From Caballeronia choica (GTDB lineage: Bacteria > Pseudomonadota > Gammaproteobacteria > Burkholderiales > Burkholderiaceae): a stretch of 64,000 bases of DNA. Positions 34,528-45,845 of this stretch are shown here, piece after piece. The number at the start of each line of letters is the position of its first letter. Within the stretch, counting starts at the first letter, position 1. The notes beneath the pieces were generated by a model. That model was not told where the DNA came from. It did no database searches and saw only the letters and a program-made list of their open reading frames with translations. Both the position numbers and the translations under genes were made by a program. The stretch spans positions 186,001 through 250,000 of the forward strand of contig NZ_FCON02000001.1 of NCBI RefSeq assembly GCF_001544535.1, given 5' to 3'.

Positions 34528-36129
34528 ATGAAACTGGTTTTGCGCAACGCACTGGCGGCACTCGGAGTAGCTTCAGCGCTGGCATTCACGACGATCACCA
34601 CGTCCCAGGCGGCAACCCCGAAGGACATGTTCGTGATGGCAACCTTGCTCGACGAGTTCACCACGCTCGACCCAGGCGAAATCTACGAACTGGTGCCCGA
34701 GGAATACGTCGCGAACACCTACGACCGGCTCGTGCGCGTCGATCTGAAGGACCCGTCGAAGTTCAATGGCGACGTCGCGCAATCGTGGACGGTGAGCCCC
34801 GATGGCCTCACGTTCACCTTCAAGATCCGCCCGGGCCTCAAGTTCCACTCCGGCAACGCGCTGACGGCCGACGACGTCGCGTGGTCGATCCAGCGCACCG
34901 CGCTCCTCGACAAGGGCGCGGCGGCCGTGCTCGCCGGCATCGGCCTGACGAAAGACAACGCGTTGCAAAACGTGAAGAAGATCGACGACACGACCGTCTC
35001 GATCACCACCGATCAAAAGTACGCGCCGACCTTCGTGCTGAACGTGCTCGGCGCATGGCCGGCTTCGGTGATCGATCGCAAGCTCGCGGAGTCGCACCAG
35101 AAGGGCAACGATTTCGGCAACGAGTGGCTGAAGACGAACGAGGCCGGCTCGGGTGCCTACAAGCTCGTGAAGTGGACCGCCAACGATTCCATCGTGCTGC
35201 AGCGTTTCGACGGCTACCGCCTGCCGCTCGCGATGAAGCGCATCGTGCTGCGCCACGTGACCGAGGCGGCGAGCCAGCGCCTGATGATCGAGAACGCCGA
35301 TATCGACGTGGCGCGCGACCTGAGCCCCGACGATCTCGACACGCTGTCGAAGGCGGGCAAGATCAAGGTGACCTCGGTCCCGCAGGCGACGCTGATGTAT
35401 CTCGGACTCAACAACAAGAACCCGAATCTCGCGAAGCCGGAAGTGCAGGAGGCGATGAAGTGGCTGATCGACTACGAGGGCATCCAGAAGAATGTGATCC
35501 GCACGACCTACAAGGTGCATCAGACGTTTTTGCCGGAAGGCTTCCTCGGCGCGCTGAATTCGAATCCGTATCACCAGGATGTCGCGAAGGCGAAGGCGCT
35601 GCTCGCGAAGGCCGGTCTCGCCGACGGCTTCGCGGTGAAGATGGACGTGCGCAACGACTATCCGTACAGTGAAATCGCCCAGGCGGTGCAGGCGAATCTC
35701 TCGCTCGGCAACATCAAGGTGCAGTTGATGCCGAGCGACAACAAGCAGACGCTCGGCCGCTACCGCGCGCGTCAGCATGACATCTATATCGGTGAATGGT
35801 CTGCCGATTACATCGATCCGCACAGCAACGCGCAGGGCTTCGCCTGGAACCCGGACAACTCCGACAAGTCGAGATTCAAGATGCTCGCATGGCGCAACTC
35901 GTGGGACATTCCCGAGCTGACGAAGGAGACGCAGGCGGCGCTCGCGGAATCGTCGACGCAAAAGCGCGCGCAGATGTACCAGGCGATGCAGAAGGAGATG
36001 CTCGCGAAGTCGCCGTTCGTCATCATGTTCCAGAAGGTGTCGCAGGTGGCGGCGCGGCCGGGCGTGACGGGGCTCGAAGTCGGGCCGATCAACGATCTCG
36101 TTTCGTATCGCGACCTGAAGAAGCAATAA
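34528..36129 (+). CDS. ddpA: Dipeptide-type ABC transporter binding protein (DdpA-like)
   Basis: A 533-residue family 5 solute-binding protein. The signal peptide MKLVLRNALAALGVASALAF is followed by a cut after SQA. The fold landmarks FTTLDPGEIYELVPEEYVAN, DVAQSWTVSPDGLTFTFKIR and LKFHSGNALTADDVAWSIQR are typical of DppA/OppA. It delivers peptides to the adjacent permeases. The coupling with DdpX suggests D-Ala-D-Ala or other wall-derived dipeptides. The next gene starts immediately at its stop codon. Confidence 0.92.
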   Translation: MKLVLRNALAALGVASALAFTTITTSQAATPKDMFVMATLLDEFTTLDPGEIYELVPEEYVANTYDRLVRVDLKDPSKFNGDVAQSWTVSPDGLTFTFKIRPGLKFHSGNALTADDVAWSIQRTALLDKGAAAVLAGIGLTKDNALQNVKKIDDTTVSITTDQKYAPTFVLNVLGAWPASVIDRKLAESHQKGNDFGNEWLKTNEAGSGAYKLVKWTANDSIVLQRFDGYRLPLAMKRIVLRHVTEAASQRLMIENADIDVARDLSPDDLDTLSKAGKIKVTSVPQATLMYLGLNNKNPNLAKPEVQEAMKWLIDYEGIQKNVIRTTYKVHQTFLPEGFLGALNSNPYHQDVAKAKALLAKAGLADGFAVKMDVRNDYPYSEIAQAVQANLSLGNIKVQLMPSDNKQTLGRYRARQHDIYIGEWSADYIDPHSNAQGFAWNPDNSDKSRFKMLAWRNSWDIPELTKETQAALAESSTQKRAQMYQAMQKEMLAKSPFVIMFQKVSQVAARPGVTGLEVGPINDLVSYRDLKKQ

Positions 36130-37200
36130 GTGACGACCGGGCTTTCGAGTCTCGACCGCATGCGCGCGCTCGCCGCGCGCCGTTCCGGCGTGCGCATGAC
36201 GCTGCGCTTCGCGCGCTGGGTCGCGATGCTCGCCGTCACGTTCACGGGGCTGCTCGCGATCACGTTCTTCATCGGCCGCAAGATTCCGATCGATCCCGTG
36301 CTCGCAATTCTCGGCGATCGCGCGTCGGCGACGGCGTATGCGGCCGCGCGCCTCGAACTCGGCCTCGACAAGCCGCTCATCGAGCAGTTCATCATCTACG
36401 CCCGCGACGTGTTGCACGGCCATCTCGGCGTGTCGCTGCTGACGGCGAACCCTGTCATCGACGACATCAAGCGCGTCTTCCCGGCGACGCTCGAACTCGC
36501 GACGCTGTCGACCATCGTCGGCGTGATGGTCGGCGTGCCGCTCGGCGTGATCGCGGCCGTGCGCCACAATCGATGGATCGATCACGTGGCCCGCTTCATC
36601 GGCCTGATCGGGAGTTCGGTGCCGGTGTTCTGGCTCGCGCTGATGGGGCTCCTGCTGTTCTACGCGCGGCTGCATTGGGTGTCGGGCCCGGGCCGCATCG
36701 ATCCGCTCTACGATGGCATGGTCGACACGAAAACCGGCAGTCTCCTGATCGATTCGCTGCTCGCGGGCGAGTGGGACGTGTTCGTCAACGCGTTCTCGCA
36801 TATCGTGCTGCCGGCGGGCATCCTCGCGTTCTATTCGATCGCGTACCTGAGCCGGATGACGCGCTCGTTCATGCTCGACCAGTTGAGCCAGGAATACGTG
36901 ACGACCGCGCGCGCGAAGGGCCTGACCGAGCGCCGCGTGATCTGGCGCCATGCGTTCGGCAATATCGCGGTGCCGCTCCTGACGGTGATCGCGCTGGCGT
37001 ACAGTTACCTGCTCGAAGGGTCGGTGCTGACGGAGATCGTGTTCGCGTGGCCGGGCATCGGGTCGTATCTGACGGGCGCGCTGCTCAACGCCGACATGAA
37101 CGCGGTGCTCGGCAGCACGCTCGTGATCGGTGCCACCTTCATCACGCTGAACCTGTTGACCGATGCGCTGTATCGCGTGTTCGATCCGCGTGCGCGCTGA
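36130..37200 (+). CDS. ddpB: Dipeptide-type ABC transporter permease (DppB/DdpB-like)
   Basis: A 356-residue permease with six membrane helices and a long charged N-terminal tail before LRFARWVAMLAVTFTGLLAI. The family segment GLDKPLIEQFIIYARDVLHG and the EAA loop YVTTARAKGLTERRVIWRHA are clear. It starts with GTG directly after the ddpA stop (no gap), so translation is probably coupled. Confidence 0.92.
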   Translation: MTTGLSSLDRMRALAARRSGVRMTLRFARWVAMLAVTFTGLLAITFFIGRKIPIDPVLAILGDRASATAYAAARLELGLDKPLIEQFIIYARDVLHGHLGVSLLTANPVIDDIKRVFPATLELATLSTIVGVMVGVPLGVIAAVRHNRWIDHVARFIGLIGSSVPVFWLALMGLLLFYARLHWVSGPGRIDPLYDGMVDTKTGSLLIDSLLAGEWDVFVNAFSHIVLPAGILAFYSIAYLSRMTRSFMLDQLSQEYVTTARAKGLTERRVIWRHAFGNIAVPLLTVIALAYSYLLEGSVLTEIVFAWPGIGSYLTGALLNADMNAVLGSTLVIGATFITLNLLTDALYRVFDPRAR

Positions 37201-37225
37201 TATCGTCGGTTCATATCGCTCGCCC

Positions 37226-38185
37226 ATGCCCATGCTTCCGCCCTCCGACGATTCGACCCAGGACTGGTCTATGGCCCCCAAGCGCGGGCAATGGAAAACG
37301 TGGCTTCTCACCGACACGCCCGCATCGCGCAGACAGGCGGCGCTCGGCCGCGCGTACCGTCGCTGGCGGCGCTTCGCGAGCAATCCGCTGAGCATGTTCG
37401 GTCTCGCGATCCTGCTCATCCTGATCGTCGTGGCGGCGCTCGGGCCGATGCTCGTCACGCAGGACCCGCTGCAGCAAGTGCTCTCCGATCGCCTGATGCG
37501 CCCGGGCAGCGCCGCGCACTGGTTCGGCACGGACCAGTTGGGCCGCGACATCCTCTCGCGGCTCGTGCATGGCGCACGGCTCACGCTATCGATCGCGATC
37601 CTCGTCGTGGTGCTGGTGGTGCCGATCGGCTTGCTGATCGGCACGACCTCGGGTTTCTGCGGCGGTTTCGTCGATACGGTGCTGATGCGGCTTACCGACG
37701 TCGCGCTCGCGTTCCCGAAGATCGTGCTCGCGCTCGCTTTCGCGGCGGCGCTCGGGCCGGGTGTGTTCAACGCGGTCATCGCGATCTCGATCACCGCGTG
37801 GCCGCCGTACGCCCGGCTCGCGCGTGCGGAAACACTGCGGCTCGTGCAGGCCGACTTCATCCACGTGGCGCGCTTGCAGGGGGCGTCGCCGTTGCGCATC
37901 CTGTTGCGCTACATCGTGCCGCTCTGTTCATCGTCGGTGCTCGTGCGCGCGACGCTCGACATGGCCGGCATCATTCTCGCGGTCGCGGGCCTCGGGTTTC
38001 TCGGGCTTGGCGCGCAGCCGCCGAGTCCGGAATGGGGCTACATGGTCGCGTCGGGGCGCAACGTGCTGCTCGACGCGTGGTGGGTCGCGACGATCCCCGG
38101 TCTCGCGATCCTGTTCGTGAGCCTGGCGTTCAACCTGCTCGGCGACGGTCTGCGCGACGTCTTCGATCCGCGCCACGGAGGCTGA
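37226..38185 (+). CDS. ddpC: Dipeptide-type ABC transporter permease (DppC/DdpC-like)
   Basis: A 319-residue permease. The DppC signature LMRPGSAAHWFGTDQLGRDI precedes the helices, and the EAA loop FIHVARLQGASPLRILLRYI contacts the ATPases. It ends in the conserved GDGLRDVFDPRHGG. ATG at 37226 is the most sensible start; further upstream codons overlap the ddpB end. The next gene follows after 1 bp. Confidence 0.92.
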   Translation: MPMLPPSDDSTQDWSMAPKRGQWKTWLLTDTPASRRQAALGRAYRRWRRFASNPLSMFGLAILLILIVVAALGPMLVTQDPLQQVLSDRLMRPGSAAHWFGTDQLGRDILSRLVHGARLTLSIAILVVVLVVPIGLLIGTTSGFCGGFVDTVLMRLTDVALAFPKIVLALAFAAALGPGVFNAVIAISITAWPPYARLARAETLRLVQADFIHVARLQGASPLRILLRYIVPLCSSSVLVRATLDMAGIILAVAGLGFLGLGAQPPSPEWGYMVASGRNVLLDAWWVATIPGLAILFVSLAFNLLGDGLRDVFDPRHGG

Positions 38186-38186
38186 C

Positions 38187-39062
38187 ATGCAGACCGCGTC
38201 TCAAGTCGAAGAACCCGCGCCGCTGTGCGAGATCGAGAACCTGCGGATCGGCTTCCCGGCGCACGACGGCACGCTCACCGATGCCGTGCGCGGCATTTCG
38301 CTGACCGTGCAAAGGGGCGAGCGGCTGGGTATCGTCGGCGAATCCGGGTCGGGCAAGTCGCTCACGGGGCGCGCATTGCTCGGCCTCTTGCCGTCCGGGG
38401 CGCAATGGTCGGCGGATGCGTTGCGCTTCGAGGGCGTCGATCTTCTGGCGATGCGTCCCGGGGAGCGGCGGCGCCTCTGCGGCACGCAGATGAGCATGAT
38501 CCTGCAGGACCCGAAGTACTCGCTCAATCCGGTGATGACGGTCGCGCAGCAGATGCGCGAGGCGTTCAGGCGCCATGAGCCGAAGCTCGGCGCGCGTGCG
38601 ATGCGCGAGAAGATCGTCGCGGCGCTGGCGGCGGTGCACATCCGCAATCCGGAGCGCGTCGCGGATGCGTATCCGCATGAATTGTCGGGCGGCATGGGGC
38701 AGCGCGTGATGATCGCGATGATGGTGTCGGCGGGGCCGCGTCTCCTGATCGCCGACGAACCGACGAGCGCGCTCGATGTGCTCGTGTCGATCCAGGTGCT
38801 CGCCGTCCTCGACGAGATGATCGAAAAGCACGACACCGGCCTCATCTTCATCAGCCACGATTTGCCGCTCGTGATGTCGTTTTGCGACCGCGTCGTGGTG
38901 ATGGTGGGCGGGCGTGTGGTCGAGACTTGCGCGGCGCGCGACCTTGCGAACGCGCAGCATCCGTATACGCGTGGCCTGCTTGCGGCCAATCCGCCGCTTG
39001 TCGATCCGCCGGATGAATTGCCGACCTTGCGGCGGGATCCGGCGTGGTTTGCCGAGCCGTAA
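38187..39062 (+). CDS. ddpD: Dipeptide-type ABC transporter ATPase (DppD/DdpD-like)
   Basis: A 291-residue ABC ATPase. Walker A is GESGSGKSLTGRALLG, the Q-loop is MILQDPKYSLNP, the signature is ELSGGMGQRVMIAMM, Walker B is [16 protein letters not shown], and the H-loop is IFISHDLPLV. The oligopeptide-type C-terminal region (HPYTRGLLAANPPL) is present, but the four-cysteine iron-sulfur cluster motif of DppD is not obvious. Confidence 0.92.
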   Translation: MQTASQVEEPAPLCEIENLRIGFPAHDGTLTDAVRGISLTVQRGERLGIVGESGSGKSLTGRALLGLLPSGAQWSADALRFEGVDLLAMRPGERRRLCGTQMSMILQDPKYSLNPVMTVAQQMREAFRRHEPKLGARAMREKIVAALAAVHIRNPERVADAYPHELSGGMGQRVMIAMMVSAGPRLLIADEPTSALDVLVSIQVLAVLDEMIEKHDTGLIFISHDLPLVMSFCDRVVVMVGGRVVETCAARDLANAQHPYTRGLLAANPPLVDPPDELPTLRRDPAWFAEP

Positions 39063-39099
39063 GCAACCGCTCTGCCTCCCCCAACTTGAGCCCCGCACG

Positions 39100-39882
39100 A
39101 TGATCGAAGTTCAGAACGCCCACATCCGCTTCAAAACGAAGACCGGCTACGCCGACGCCGTCCGCGACGCATCGTTTCATGTCGATGAAGGCGAGGTGTT
39201 CGGTCTGGTCGGCGAATCGGGTTCCGGCAAGTCGACGATCCTGCGCGCGCTCACCGGTCTTGTGCCGCTGGCAAACGGCGCGATGCAGATCGGCGCGCAT
39301 TCGCTCGGCAAGAAGATCGACCGCGCATTTCGCCGCGACGTGCAGATGGTGTTTCAGGACCCGTACGGCTCGCTGCATCCGCGCTTCACCGTCGACCAGA
39401 CCTTGCGCGAGCCACTCGCGATCAACCGCATCGGCGACGAGGACGAGCGCATCCTGAACGCATTGCGCGAAGTCGGGCTCGGACCGGCGTTTCGCTTTCG
39501 CTACGCGCACCAGTTGTCGGGCGGACAACGGCAGCGCGTGTCGATCGCGCGTGCGCTGATCGTCGAGCCGCGCGTCCTCTTGCTCGACGAACCGACCTCC
39601 GCGCTCGACGTCTCCGTGCAGGCGGAAATTCTGAATCTGCTGCGGCGTCTGCATCGCGAACGCAAGCTGACGATGATTCTCGTGAGCCATAATCTGGCGG
39701 TCGTCGGGTTCCTCTGCCAGAGGATCGCGGTGATGCGCAACGGCGAGGTGCTGGAGCAGCTTTCGATCGACGCGGTGCGCTCGAACGACGTGCAGCACGA
39801 GTACACGCGCAGCCTGCTGCTGGCAACCCAGGGTTACAAGCGGAAGGTGGCGGAAGTCATCGGCGTGGATGCGGCGCTTTGA
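39100..39882 (+). CDS. ddpF: Dipeptide-type ABC transporter ATPase (DppF/DdpF-like)
   Basis: A 260-residue second ATPase. Walker A is GESGSGKSTILRALTG, the Q-loop is MVFQDPYGSLHPRF, the signature is QLSGGQRQRVSIARAL, Walker B is [15 protein letters not shown], and the H-loop is ILVSHNLAVV. It completes the ABC complex as the heterodimer partner of the DdpD-like ATPase. It is 37 bp after that gene. About 236 bp of non-coding sequence follow before the DUF1992 gene. Confidence 0.92.
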   Translation: MIEVQNAHIRFKTKTGYADAVRDASFHVDEGEVFGLVGESGSGKSTILRALTGLVPLANGAMQIGAHSLGKKIDRAFRRDVQMVFQDPYGSLHPRFTVDQTLREPLAINRIGDEDERILNALREVGLGPAFRFRYAHQLSGGQRQRVSIARALIVEPRVLLLDEPTSALDVSVQAEILNLLRRLHRERKLTMILVSHNLAVVGFLCQRIAVMRNGEVLEQLSIDAVRSNDVQHEYTRSLLLATQGYKRKVAEVIGVDAAL

Positions 39883-40118
39883 TTGGCAAGACGGCGTCTG
39901 CCATGGGGATGTTGCACAAACAAGACCCGTGCCGAACGTTCGTGCCATTGGTGGAATCGCGTTGCGCGTCGGCTGATAGAATGGGTTCTCAGGCTTTCGA
40001 TGTCTCCCGATGTGACCCGAAAAGCGTCACGGACGGCGTTCCGGCCCAGAGGGCCACTTTAACGAAATCGCAAAAGACCGGCCGGGTTTCGCGCCCGACA
40101 AGCCGGTCGACATCCCCG

Positions 40119-42003
<1,885 letters not shown>

Positions 42004-42017
42004 AGCAGCCAGGCAGA

Positions 42018-42041
42018 AGCGCCCGCCGAGGGCGCTTTTTT
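42018..42041 (+). terminator. Rho-independent terminator after ldcA
   Basis: The stem AGCGCCC / GGGCGCT (42018-42024 with 42030-42036) has a five-base loop and is followed by a run of six T residues. It closes the DUF1992-tadA-ldcA transcript. Confidence 0.92.
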
Positions 42042-42200
42042 GAATGCTCACGACGCAACTAACCGTCAATTTATCCATTCTCCGAGTTAACCCGGACGCT
42101 GTTCGCGACCGCCGTATTGTCGACAAAAAAGTGCGCTCAATGATGACAAAAAGTTGCCATATCGCCGGGAAGGCTTGTCAGCATTGAGTTTCTGACCGGT

Positions 42201-42256
42201 GACAATTCCATTCCAACCGCGATTGGCGACAATTCCAAAATTGAATTGTTGACAAT
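42201..42256. promoter_or_regulatory. Candidate operator region upstream of GntR/FCD gene
   Basis: The palindrome CAATTC-N7-GAATTG sits at 42230-42248. GACAATTCCA occurs at 42201-42210 and again at 42228-42237, and another GACAAT starts at 42251. The A/T-rich sequence lies 45-100 bp before the gntR start and is a natural autoregulatory site for an FCD-type GntR dimer. Confidence 0.5.
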
Positions 42257-42300
42257 ATTTATGTCGGTTCTAAGATGTACAACATGCGAGCGAGCACATC

Positions 42301-43041
42301 ATGTCCGACCCGAAACTGACCGGTTCAATGAACGCCAACGGTAATGGCAACGCGAATGCCGAGTCGATCGCCGAGAACATCCGCGCCGCGATCCTCGAGC
42401 ATCGTCTTGCGCCGGGCGCCAAGCTGACCGAAGCGCAACTGTGCGAAGTGTTCGAGGTGAAGCGCGGCACGGTGCGCCAGGCGCTCGCGCAACTGGCGGG
42501 CGAGCGACTCGTCGACCTGGAGCCGAACCGCGGCGCATTCGTCGCGAGTCCGTCGCTGCAGGAAGTGCATGAAGTGTTCGAGATGCGCCGGATCATCGAA
42601 ATGGCGGTGGTCGAGAGAATTTGCAGCGGACACGGCTCGCGGCGCCTGAAATCAATCAGCGCGACGATCGGACGTGAACGCCGCGCCTTCGAGAGCCATG
42701 ATTTTTCATCGTGGATCCGTCTCTCGGGCGAGTTTCATACCGAGCTTGCGGCGCTCACGGGCAATACGGTGCTGTGCGAATGTCTGTCGGGGCTGGTCGC
42801 GCGTTCGACGCTGATCTCGGCGCTGTACGAATCGCTCGGCAAGAGTTCGTGCTCGTTCGAGGATCACGAAGCGATCATCGAGGCGCTCGACAGCGGCGAC
42901 GCAGCCAAGGCCACCGAACTGATGGCGGGCCATCTGCGGGATGTCGAATTGAAGATGCTGGAGCGGCCGGCGCGTGGCGCGGTCGATCTGCGAGAAGTGT
43001 TTGCAAAGCCTGTCGAGCGGGACAAAGCGCTCGGCACGTGA
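42301..43041 (+). CDS. GntR-family (FCD) transcriptional regulator
   Basis: A 246-residue regulator. The N-terminal winged helix (about residues 20-85) reads IRAAILEHRLAPGAKLTEAQ, then VKRGTVRQALAQLAGERLVD. An all-helical FCD ligand domain follows (about 95-225), with metal/ligand residues in the SGEFHTELAAL segment. It lies at the head of the NCS1 permease/allantoin gene run and probably controls it in response to a purine-degradation intermediate. The upstream palindrome suggests autoregulation. Confidence 0.93.
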   Translation: MSDPKLTGSMNANGNGNANAESIAENIRAAILEHRLAPGAKLTEAQLCEVFEVKRGTVRQALAQLAGERLVDLEPNRGAFVASPSLQEVHEVFEMRRIIEMAVVERICSGHGSRRLKSISATIGRERRAFESHDFSSWIRLSGEFHTELAALTGNTVLCECLSGLVARSTLISALYESLGKSSCSFEDHEAIIEALDSGDAAKATELMAGHLRDVELKMLERPARGAVDLREVFAKPVERDKALGT

Positions 43042-43380
43042 TGGTTCGGAAGCCGGCCAGGACCGGCACCGATAGAAGAGATGGAGACCGTGCCCCATCA
43101 GAGGGCACGTAATTAGCAGGACGTATGACCGCATGCGCCAGAACGGCTGCGTGCGGCACCCGTGAAAAGGCGCTCGCCAGAGCGCGAATGAAAACCGTCC
43201 CGGAGTCGCTTCGAGGGCGGGTCAGCAACAAGGCCCGTCGAAGCACCGCTGGGTGAGTCTCGCAAGTCCGAAGCGTACCGCGCGAAGAAGCCAAGGTATC
43301 CGAATCGACGCTTTCCGCGTCGGGCCGCGCATTTGTCGAATTTTCATTACCCCAGTCGCCTTTCTCATGAAGGAGAAGTC
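43042..43380. other. Intergenic region before the NCS1 permease gene
   Basis: This 339-bp stretch contains a hairpin, CGTGCCC (43089-43095) with GGGCACG (43103-43109), followed by TAATTA rather than a T-run. It could weakly terminate the gntR transcript. The remainder presumably holds the permease promoter; no other gene is seen. Confidence 0.5.
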
Positions 43381-44877
43381 ATGGCCCAGTTCAGTGCAAC
43401 GTCCAGCGAGTCCGCGCTGCCACCCTACGAAGATCAGTCGTCCGGGAACGAGCCGCATATGCCGGCCGGTTACAGCGACCGCCTCTATAACGAAGACCTC
43501 GCGCCGCTCAAGCATCAGACCTGGAGCGCGTACAACATCTTCGCGTTCTGGATGTCGGACGTGCATAGCGTCGGCGGCTATGTGTTCGCCGGCAGTCTCT
43601 TCGCGCTCGGCCTGACGAGCTGGCAAGTACTGGTGTCGCTCTTGATCGGTATCGGGCTCGTGAATGCGCTGTGCAACCTGATCGCCAAGCCCAGCCAGCA
43701 GGCGGGCGTGCCGTATCCGGTTGCGTGCCGCGCGACGTTCGGCGTGCTCGGCGCGAATATTCCCGCCGTGCTGCGCGGGCTGATCGCGGTTGCATGGTAC
43801 GGAATCCAGACGTTCCTGGCATCGAGCGCACTCGTGATCGTCGTGCTCAAGTTCGTGCCGCAACTGATGCCTTATGCGGACGTGCACAAGTACGGCTTCG
43901 TGGGCTTGTCCGCGCTCGGCTGGGCGGGCTTCATGATCCTGTGGGTGTTGCAGGCGGTGGTGTTCTGGCGCGGCATGGAGATGATCAAGAAGTTCATCGA
44001 CTTCGCGGGCCCGGCCGTCTACGTGGTGATGTTCCTCCTCGCGGGCTACATGGTGTGGCGCGCGGGCCTGAAGAACATCGGCCTGAACCTTGGCGGCGTG
44101 AAGTACCACGGCATGGAAGTCGTGCCGGTGATGATCACGGCGATCTCGCTGGTGGTGTCGTACTTCTCCGGCCCGATGCTCAACTTCGGCGACTTCTCGC
44201 GTTACTGCAAGAGCTATCGCAGCGTGAAGCGCGGCAATTTCTGGGGCTTGCCGGTCAACTTCCTGGCGTTCTCGCTGGTCACCGTCGTCACGACCGCAGC
44301 CACCTTGCCGGTGTTCGGCCAGTTGATCACCGATCCGGTGGAAACCGTCGGCCGCATCGACCATCCGACGGCCGTGATCCTCGGCGCGCTGACCTTCACG
44401 ATCGCGACGATCGGCATCAACATCGTGGCGAACTTCGTGTCGCCGGCTTTCGACTTTTCGAACGTCGCACCGCGTCACATCAGCTGGCGCATGGGTGGGA
44501 TGATGGCGGCGGTGGCATCGATCTTCATCACGCCGTGGAACCTGTTCAACAACCCGGCCGTGATTCACTACACGCTCGACGTGCTCGGCAGCTTCATAGG
44601 ACCGCTGTATGGCGTGCTGGTCATCGACTTCTTCCTGGTCAAGCGCGGCAAGCTCGTGGTGGACGATCTGTACACGACTTCGGAGACGGGCCGCTACTGG
44701 TACACGAAGGGTGTGAATCGCCGTGCGGTGGCGGCGCTGTTGCCGGCGGCGGTGATCGCGGTGCTCTGCGTGATGATTCCGTCGCTCGAAGGCGCTGCGA
44801 ACTTCTCGTGGTTCATCGGTGCGGGACTGGCCGCGGTGTTCTACTGGTTCCTGGCGGACAAGAAGGCTGCGAACTAA
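43381..44877 (+). CDS. NCS1-family nucleobase/allantoin permease
   Basis: A 498-residue, 12-helix transporter of the nucleobase:cation symporter-1 family. The first helix WSAYNIFAFWMSDVHSVGGY and the substrate region PYPVACRATFGVLGANIPAV, then RGLIAVAWYGIQTFL, match the Mhp1/PucI/allantoin permease branch. AGGAG lies seven bases before the ATG at 43381. Position between the GntR gene and allantoin racemase points to allantoin or another hydantoin-type compound as substrate; this is inferred from context. Confidence 0.92.
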   Translation: MAQFSATSSESALPPYEDQSSGNEPHMPAGYSDRLYNEDLAPLKHQTWSAYNIFAFWMSDVHSVGGYVFAGSLFALGLTSWQVLVSLLIGIGLVNALCNLIAKPSQQAGVPYPVACRATFGVLGANIPAVLRGLIAVAWYGIQTFLASSALVIVVLKFVPQLMPYADVHKYGFVGLSALGWAGFMILWVLQAVVFWRGMEMIKKFIDFAGPAVYVVMFLLAGYMVWRAGLKNIGLNLGGVKYHGMEVVPVMITAISLVVSYFSGPMLNFGDFSRYCKSYRSVKRGNFWGLPVNFLAFSLVTVVTTAATLPVFGQLITDPVETVGRIDHPTAVILGALTFTIATIGINIVANFVSPAFDFSNVAPRHISWRMGGMMAAVASIFITPWNLFNNPAVIHYTLDVLGSFIGPLYGVLVIDFFLVKRGKLVVDDLYTTSETGRYWYTKGVNRRAVAALLPAAVIAVLCVMIPSLEGAANFSWFIGAGLAAVFYWFLADKKAAN

Positions 44878-44983
44878 GCTGAAAGAGTCACGAGAGCCGC
44901 CGGCCGGGAGCGCACCGCGCGACGAAACCGGCGGCACAACGTAGCAACGCAATTGGAACCGAAGCAACCGAAGGAGCAGGAAG

Positions 44984-45739
44984 ATGCGAATCAAGCTGAT
45001 CAACCCGAACACGACGCAGCGAATGACTGAATCGATGGGGCGTTGCGCGAGAGAGGTTGTGTCCCCCGGCACGGAAATCGTCGCGGTCAGCCCGACGATG
45101 GGCCCGGCGTCGATAGAAGGCTACTACGACGAAGCGATCGCCTCGCTCGGCATGCTCGCGGAGGTCGAATCGGGTGAGCGCGAGGGCTTCGACGGCTACG
45201 TGATCGCGTGCTTCGGCGACCCGGCGCTGTACGCGGCGCGAGAACTCGCGCACGGTCCGGTGATCGGCATCGCGGAAGCCGCGATGCATGCGGCAAGCGT
45301 GATCGCGCCGGGCTTCTCGGTCGTGACGACGCTGGCCCGGACCTGCGGCATGGCATGGCATCTCGCGGAGCGCTACGGCATGACGCGTTTCTGCAAGAAC
45401 GTGCGCGCCACCGACGTCGCGGTGCTGGATCTCGACGTCCCCGGCTCGGCGGCCCGCAACATCATCATCGACGAATGCCGCAGGGCGCTCGACGAAGACG
45501 GGTCGGATGCGATCGTGCTGGGCTGCGCGGGCATGGCGGAGTTCTGCCACGAAGTGGAGGACGCGATCGGCGCGCCGGTCGTGGAAGGCGTGACGGCGGC
45601 CGTCAAATGGGCCGAGGCGCTGATCGCCCTGAAATTGCACACTTCGAAACGCGGCGACTTCGCGCGCCCGCTGGCGAAACGCTACGACGGCGTGCTGGCC
45701 GACTACAGCCCGCAAGACAAGCACATACACCGCAAGTGA
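44984..45739 (+). CDS. Allantoin/hydantoin racemase (Asp/Glu racemase superfamily)
   Basis: A 251-residue racemase. The opening IKLINPNTTQRMTESM and the two catalytic cysteines in VIACFGDPALYAA and VLGCAGMAEFC are the hallmarks of the HyuE/HpxA family. It interconverts R- and S-allantoin (or 5-substituted hydantoins), so both enantiomers formed by spontaneous or enzymatic steps can be used by the stereoselective allantoinase next door. GGAG occurs upstream with somewhat long spacing. The allantoinase gene starts 106 bp downstream. Confidence 0.92.
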   Translation: MRIKLINPNTTQRMTESMGRCAREVVSPGTEIVAVSPTMGPASIEGYYDEAIASLGMLAEVESGEREGFDGYVIACFGDPALYAARELAHGPVIGIAEAAMHAASVIAPGFSVVTTLARTCGMAWHLAERYGMTRFCKNVRATDVAVLDLDVPGSAARNIIIDECRRALDEDGSDAIVLGCAGMAEFCHEVEDAIGAPVVEGVTAAVKWAEALIALKLHTSKRGDFARPLAKRYDGVLADYSPQDKHIHRK

Positions 45740-45845
45740 CCCGCACTATCTGCGCTGCTGTATGGGCGCACGAGGACGTTTTCGCTACACTGGACCATCG
45801 ACTCACCCGCTTTCATTCGTCACTACCGTCATCAACGTCAACGCC

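Noticed and set aside
34573-37899. A 1108-codon open frame on the minus strand
   Set aside because: It is antisense to the ddpA, ddpB and ddpC genes, which have strong family motifs. High GC3 coding removes stop codons from the opposite strand. The product is His/Arg-rich with no recognisable domain.
43222-45072. A 616-codon minus-strand frame over the NCS1 permease gene
   Set aside because: It is the complementary-strand shadow of a 12-helix permease, with charged repetitive composition typical of such shadows.
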